Of a stretch of DNA of 25,999 nucleotides, positions 22,124 to 25,999 are shown one piece after another. The notes under the pieces were generated by a model. That model was given only the letters and a program-made list of their open reading frames with translations, had not been told where the DNA came from and ran no database searches. The stretch spans positions 1-25,999 of the forward strand of contig CAZPLZ010000019.1 of the NCBI GenBank assembly GCA_964587525.1. The letters are read 5' to 3'. The DNA comes from CAZPLZ01 sp964587525. Lineage in GTDB: Bacteria > Oederibacteriota > CAKKQC01. The position numbers and the translations under genes are program-made. The first letter of the stretch is position 1. Every line of letters starts with the position of its first letter.

Positions 22124-23356
22124 TCAAAGTGGTGCATTATAGCCGACCCGGTGCGTACGAGCCAACGGCTGACCCCGCAGAACCGGATCACGGCCGTGGT
22201 CAAGCAGTATATTCCACGCCCCAAACACACCGGCGCGCGCGGTCAGCCAAGCGAGACGATAGTCCAAGCCTGAAAACAACAGCACCACGGCGACACCCAA
22301 TCCATTGAGGAGGGCGGTGACGAAGCTGTGCAGCATGTACTTCGTCCTCACGCGCTCCACCCGCTTCGCGGTCAGCGAGCCGCGCAGATCCGTCATGACG
22401 GCGTACAACACGCTGCCCAGGAGACCAGCCAGCACCGTCGCCAAAGGAACGGACATTCCCATCCGAACCACGAACGAAATCATCAGGAGAAAATCGACCA
22501 ACGTGACGAACACCAACGAGATGAAGGACACCGCCCTGACCGCCCGGTTTTGCCGCCGCCGCCGGACGAACGACCGGGGTGCAAGCGCGCGCAGGACATA
22601 GAGAAAACGGTGAAGCGCCGTCACCTGGGTCAGGACAGCCACGAACACCAACGCCGCCACCGCAAGAGCATACGGTGGCATCGCCACCGTTGGCGCGAGG
22701 ACGCCGGGATCCAGAAACGGGGCCAGCGTCACGCAAGTTCCGAGCACGACCACCCGCTGGCCGCGCAGCATCCACCCCACCTCTGAGAGACGGATCCCCA
22801 GCGCTTCGCCCCGGGCCCGGATGTACGGAACGAGAGCGGAACCGACGAGAGCGAGCAGCACCACGAACAGCACCCAGCTCTCCCGGTAGAACCACCCCAG
22901 ACCGACGAGCAACGCCGCATCGCTGTAGCGGTCCAGCACCGAATCCAGAACCACCCCTCCCTTAGTCTGCGCGTTCCTGGCGCGGGCCAGGCGGCCGTCC
23001 AGGAAATCGGAGATCCCACCGAGGTAGTACAGCCAGCCGCCGAGAAAAAAATTTCCCGTCGCGACCGCGACGCCGGAGAACAGGGGGAACAGGACCGAGA
23101 GGCCCGTGACCGCTGACGGCGGGACCTCGAGCAATATGAGGGCGCGCAGCATGGGACGGGTCAACCAGGCGAAATACCCTCGGAGCCACCGGCCAAGCAG
23201 GAAAAAGGACCCGCGTTTTTCCAGCTCCCGGTCCCGGAACGCGCCGTGAAGGGTGGAATACACGGCGTACGCCAACATGCCGCCAACGAACCACACGGTC
23301 AGGGCCGCGGGCAGGCCGAAGACGAGCCAGGCCGGTTCGGGTGCATACCCGGTCAC
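22124..23356 (-). CDS. CDP-alcohol phosphatidyltransferase with extra C-terminal membrane part
   Basis: The GTG start at 23356 has GGGAGGT about 6 bases upstream. The 410-residue product carries the family signature exactly: DG(120-121)-x2-AR(124-125)-x8-G134-x3-D138-x3-D142, within SDFLDGRLARARNAQTKGG. It moves a phosphatidyl group from CDP-diacylglycerol onto an alcohol in the inner membrane. Being 28 bases upstream of ino1, inositol-1-phosphate is the likely acceptor, giving phosphatidylinositol phosphate, though this is inference. The enzyme is longer than usual: residues from about 270 form four further helices (RAVSFISLVFVTLVDFLLMISFVVRM to ARAGVFGAWNILLD), which may be a separate domain of unknown role. 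It follows the radical SAM gene by 21 bases. Confidence 0.85.
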   Translation of the reverse strand: MTGYAPEPAWLVFGLPAALTVWFVGGMLAYAVYSTLHGAFRDRELEKRGSFFLLGRWLRGYFAWLTRPMLRALILLEVPPSAVTGLSVLFPLFSGVAVATGNFFLGGWLYYLGGISDFLDGRLARARNAQTKGGVVLDSVLDRYSDAALLVGLGWFYRESWVLFVVLLALVGSALVPYIRARGEALGIRLSEVGWMLRGQRVVVLGTCVTLAPFLDPGVLAPTVAMPPYALAVAALVFVAVLTQVTALHRFLYVLRALAPRSFVRRRRQNRAVRAVSFISLVFVTLVDFLLMISFVVRMGMSVPLATVLAGLLGSVLYAVMTDLRGSLTAKRVERVRTKYMLHSFVTALLNGLGVAVVLLFSGLDYRLAWLTARAGVFGAWNILLDHGRDPVLRGQPLARTHRVGYNAPL

Positions 23357-23377
23357 ATCACACCTCCCTTGAGGAAC

Positions 23378-24289
23378 CTAACCACTCGAGCCATAGGCTC
23401 TCCAGGAATCCAACGCACTGGCACTCCGCACACAACCAACCGTGCATTTGTCCTCGCATCCCTTCTCTTTGTAAAACTGCTCCTGCAAATCACTGAACGA
23501 ATACTCCAGCAGGGGCTTCTGAAAAATTCTCCTGGTTTGCGAACACCAAGACACATTCCCGAATTCATCGATGTAGAGATAACGGCACCCGGCCCGGCAC
23601 TTGAACGGCGCCCTCCCCCGGGCGATCAGTTCATCGGTGTACTTCTTCCCGACATTCCAGAAAGGGGGATCGACGATGGCCTTGGCGCCCTCATAGACTT
23701 CCCGCTCCTCGTCGCTCAAGTTGATCTGGCCGTTTCCGTCGTGGAGAACCTGCACCGTGGATTTAAAACCGTGGCTCTTCGCAAACTCCAGCACCTCCAG
23801 GACCTCCTGCGGCGGTGCGGCCCCAATCACCGAATTCAGGTTCACCCGGAACCGGGAACGCTTCGCCACCATCGCCAGTTTTTCCCTCAGGGGCTTAAGG
23901 GTCTTCACCGTGAGATCGTTGGGCATGACCCCATCGACGCTGATTTGCATGTCCGTCAAACCGGACTCGTTCAACTTGTCCACGACCCCCTCAGTCAGCA
24001 AGTAGGCGTTGGTAATGATGGCCCGCCGCACAAACAACCTTCTCGCGTACTGAACAACATCAAACACGCCAGGATGCAGCAAAGGTTCCCCTCCCGTCAC
24101 CGTCAAGGCCAGCGTCCCCAGGGCGTGGAGTTTGTCGATCCGTTCGTTGAGCACGGCCGGCGGAACCGGAGGCGACTGCTTGTCGTACTCGTTACAGTAA
24201 CCGCAGGACAGGTTGCACCTCCTCATGATGACCAGGTGCGCGATGAACGGGCGGTAACGGATTCTCCGGAAGAGCTGAGTGAGTTCCAC
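23378..24289 (-). CDS. Radical SAM protein with SPASM-like C-terminus
   Basis: The GTG at 24289, 4 bases after the upstream stop, gives a 303-residue protein; the longer frame is a shadow of the neighbour. The [4Fe-4S] motif CNLSCGYC (Cys25, Cys29, Cys32) is followed by VTGGEPLLHPG and a TIM-barrel pattern (IITNAYLLTEG, DMQISVDGV, VNLNSVIGAA). The C-terminal part (CRAGCRYLYIDEFGNVSWCS and CEDKCTVGC) has extra Cys residues like the SPASM or twitch region that binds auxiliary clusters. Such enzymes modify peptides, lipids or sugars using S-adenosylmethionine; the substrate here is unknown. It lies between the lipoprotein kinase-like gene and the phosphatidyltransferase gene, so a lipid or an exported peptide is a reasonable guess. 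The ribosome site is weak. Confidence 0.85.
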   Translation of the reverse strand: MELTQLFRRIRYRPFIAHLVIMRRCNLSCGYCNEYDKQSPPVPPAVLNERIDKLHALGTLALTVTGGEPLLHPGVFDVVQYARRLFVRRAIITNAYLLTEGVVDKLNESGLTDMQISVDGVMPNDLTVKTLKPLREKLAMVAKRSRFRVNLNSVIGAAPPQEVLEVLEFAKSHGFKSTVQVLHDGNGQINLSDEEREVYEGAKAIVDPPFWNVGKKYTDELIARGRAPFKCRAGCRYLYIDEFGNVSWCSQTRRIFQKPLLEYSFSDLQEQFYKEKGCEDKCTVGCVRSASALDSWRAYGSSG

Positions 24290-24293
24290 CGGA

Positions 24294-25999
24294 TTAACGC
24301 AACCGCTCAACACCGGTGATGAAGAGTGTCCGGGAAGCGGCTTGGTGGACGTGAACGACGACGCCCTTGCCGACCCTGCGGCCCGACTGCTCGACTTCAA
24401 GACGGATGTTGAGGAAGGACCCCTGCGCCCCGCCATCCAGGACCGGGATGGGAACCTGGTGACGATCGGTCACGACCGTGCGCGGCTGAACGAGGGAGTC
24501 CCTGGCGTGAGGCTGGTCACGCCAAACCGTGTAAAACACGCTCCGTCCGGTGCCATCCTCAATGCCATGAAGGACCGCCAGATCCTGAAAGTGCAGCACA
24601 TCCCCCTCTGGCTCCCGGGAGCGCACCTCAAAATGATCCAGAGGGGTCATGCGCCGGTACCAGATTTCCCCGAACTTCCTCTGTCGCTCCCGGAGGGATC
24701 GCACGACGTACTCCGCCGCCCCCGGCTCCGGATACCGGCCCTCCTCCACCACAGCCCTGATCGCACCTTCCGAAAAGGACATGATGATCTTCGTCGCCCA
24801 AAAAGCATCCCGATCCGTCATCAGCGCGAGCGCGCGGATGGGAAGATCGGGACGCCACCGCCGGGGATCAAAATTCCCGGACTCAAAGATGCCGATGGAT
24901 GGTATCTCGCTGGATTGATTCGCTTCCCAATACGGTTCTTTCAACCCCAGCCGCATGATGCTCGGGACCATGACGGAATAGTCCACGCGGTGCTCGTATC
25001 CGGTCTTCTTCGACTTGGGCAGGATCGAGCCGGAGCCCAGGGAGGAGCCGAAATCGATCATGTAGTGCCGGATGAAACCCTCTCCCGGTTCGCCCTGGTA
25101 CATATCAAGCGTGTTCTGCGCCCGGACATCGTTGTTGTTGATCCACGCCGAGAACAGCCGGTACGCGCGCAGCTCCCGGCGATGCTGGTGCGGAATCCGG
25201 TCGTTGGGGTCGTCCCTGCGCCGGCTGTCGTAGGTGAAGGGCCCCATCGGAACCCCCGCAAGGCCCTTGCTGGCGAACACCCGCACCGTTCCATCAGCCC
25301 CAATGTTGATGCGGCTCATGATGAATTCCAAGTCCTCCTGGGTCATCGCCCGCTTGCGGCCGTACCGGTCCTTCGTCGTGGCGCGCTCGCTCAAGGTGAA
25401 GATGGTGCGGGGAACATGAACGATGTAATTGCTCGGAACATTGTACCCCGCCGCATGCAGGATGAGCGTGGACACGATCTCCGCGCCGCTGCTGAGCCCG
25501 CTGAATCCCAGCGGGTCAAACTTCAGGAAGTAGACGTCGCCGGCGGCATCTTTGATGACGAACCCCGGGGAAACCCCGTCCACCTTGCCCTTGATCACCG
25601 TCCACGGGCCGGCGGTGCTGGGTCCGGGACCGGTTCTCGGCCCTTTCGCAATCTCGTCAGGGGTGAGGGATCTCCTGCCGAGACGGTTGGTGAACCAACT
25701 GGAATCCGGCACCTCATCCCAGCGGTTGACGTTCTCGCTCTCCTTGGGCCCCGCGACGCCCAGGAGCCGGCCCAGCGCCCTCGCCTTCACCGGAGTGTTG
25801 ATCGCGAGATAGAGCGGGTTGAGGATCTGATGGTACGCAATCTCCCAGTTCTCGATGTTGTGAGCGGAATTGGGCTTAGGGATGGGCTGCCTGTCCTGAT
25901 CCCGCTGCCACTTGCTGTCAAACGGCTCCTGACGATACGCCGCCGTGCACGCCGGCACCACCAGCAGGAGGCCCAACAGCACCCCGGGCCACAAACGGT
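24294..25999 (-). CDS. Lipoprotein with kinase-like motifs (paralogue 1), start probably beyond window
   Basis: The frame is open to the window edge. A TTG at 25994 could start it, but then the signal sequence lacks a basic n-region, so the true start is probably just outside. The lipobox VPAC (near residues 13-16) predicts a lipoprotein, with WPGVLLGLLLVVPAC before it. Landmarks, numbered from the TTG: VYFLKFD (Lys158), SGAEIVS (Glu172), NNNDVRAQNTL with Asp289 and Asn294 (D-x4-N), and MIDFGSSLG with Asp314 in DFG. The HxD histidine is an Asn here, unlike the paralogue at 16560, so catalysis is less certain. It shares DEVPDSSWFTNR, RRDDPND and HRREL with that protein. It is the first visible gene of the minus-strand operon. 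Confidence 0.8.
   Translation of the reverse strand, partial: RLWPGVLLGLLLVVPACTAAYRQEPFDSKWQRDQDRQPIPKPNSAHNIENWEIAYHQILNPLYLAINTPVKARALGRLLGVAGPKESENVNRWDEVPDSSWFTNRLGRRSLTPDEIAKGPRTGPGPSTAGPWTVIKGKVDGVSPGFVIKDAAGDVYFLKFDPLGFSGLSSGAEIVSTLILHAAGYNVPSNYIVHVPRTIFTLSERATTKDRYGRKRAMTQEDLEFIMSRINIGADGTVRVFASKGLAGVPMGPFTYDSRRRDDPNDRIPHQHRRELRAYRLFSAWINNNDVRAQNTLDMYQGEPGEGFIRHYMIDFGSSLGSGSILPKSKKTGYEHRVDYSVMVPSIMRLGLKEPYWEANQSSEIPSIGIFESGNFDPRRWRPDLPIRALALMTDRDAFWATKIIMSFSEGAIRAVVEEGRYPEPGAAEYVVRSLRERQRKFGEIWYRRMTPLDHFEVRSREPEGDVLHFQDLAVLHGIEDGTGRSVFYTVWRDQPHARDSLVQPRTVVTDRHQVPIPVLDGGAQGSFLNIRLEVEQSGRRVGKGVVVHVHQAASRTLFITGVERLR

Overview
This is a GC-rich chromosomal stretch from a Gram-negative (diderm) bacterium. 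The diderm reading rests on an Omp85-type beta-barrel, Lol-like and lipobox proteins and several Sec signal peptides. The mix of genes (NTT-type nucleotide transporter, bacterial inositol-1-phosphate synthase, fused MFS/spermidine-synthase-like protein, TVP38-MerA-like-DUF547 operon, palindromic repeats inside genes) suggests an uncultured or candidate-phylum lineage. I cannot name the taxon from sequence alone. I saw no rRNA, tRNA, CRISPR array, transposase or phage gene.

Left part (1-8820): a small secreted-protein operon on the minus strand (1-869) diverges from a PcrA/UvrD-type helicase. The helicase is translationally coupled to a large fused membrane/spermidine-synthase-like protein that carries palindromic repeats inside its reading frame. 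Next come an ECF S-component-like membrane protein (minus strand) and, divergently, a GT2 glycosyltransferase coupled to a GT-C-like membrane glycosyltransferase, which also holds an in-frame tandem repeat.

Middle (8821-16528): a transglutaminase-like secreted protein and a secreted protein with two blocks of EHPG repeats form a minus-strand pair. Opposite lies a TVP38/TMEM64 gene (frameshifted), a MerA-like flavoprotein and a DUF547 protein, all overlapping by ATGA. Pyruvate kinase is convergent to these. Between 15095 and 16528 there is a near-perfect sigma-54 promoter, a possible small ORF, a 79-codon chimera that joins the start of a second TVP38 gene to pieces of a DUF547 gene (a scar of a duplicated operon), and a PAP2 phosphatase.

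Right part (16560-25999): seven minus-strand genes with short gaps or overlaps look like one operon. In transcription order they are a lipoprotein with kinase-like motifs, a radical SAM protein, a CDP-alcohol phosphatidyltransferase, an inositol-1-phosphate synthase interrupted by one amber codon, an NTT/Tlc nucleotide transporter, an Omp85-like barrel, and a second exported kinase-like paralogue. The two exported proteins carry a Lys, a Glu, a D-x4-N loop and a DFG motif in kinase order. An inositol-lipid pathway, a nucleotide transporter and exported kinase-like proteins in one operon suggest, as inference only, an envelope phosphorylation system supplied with nucleotide across the inner membrane. 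This is the strongest candidate for an undescribed system in the window.
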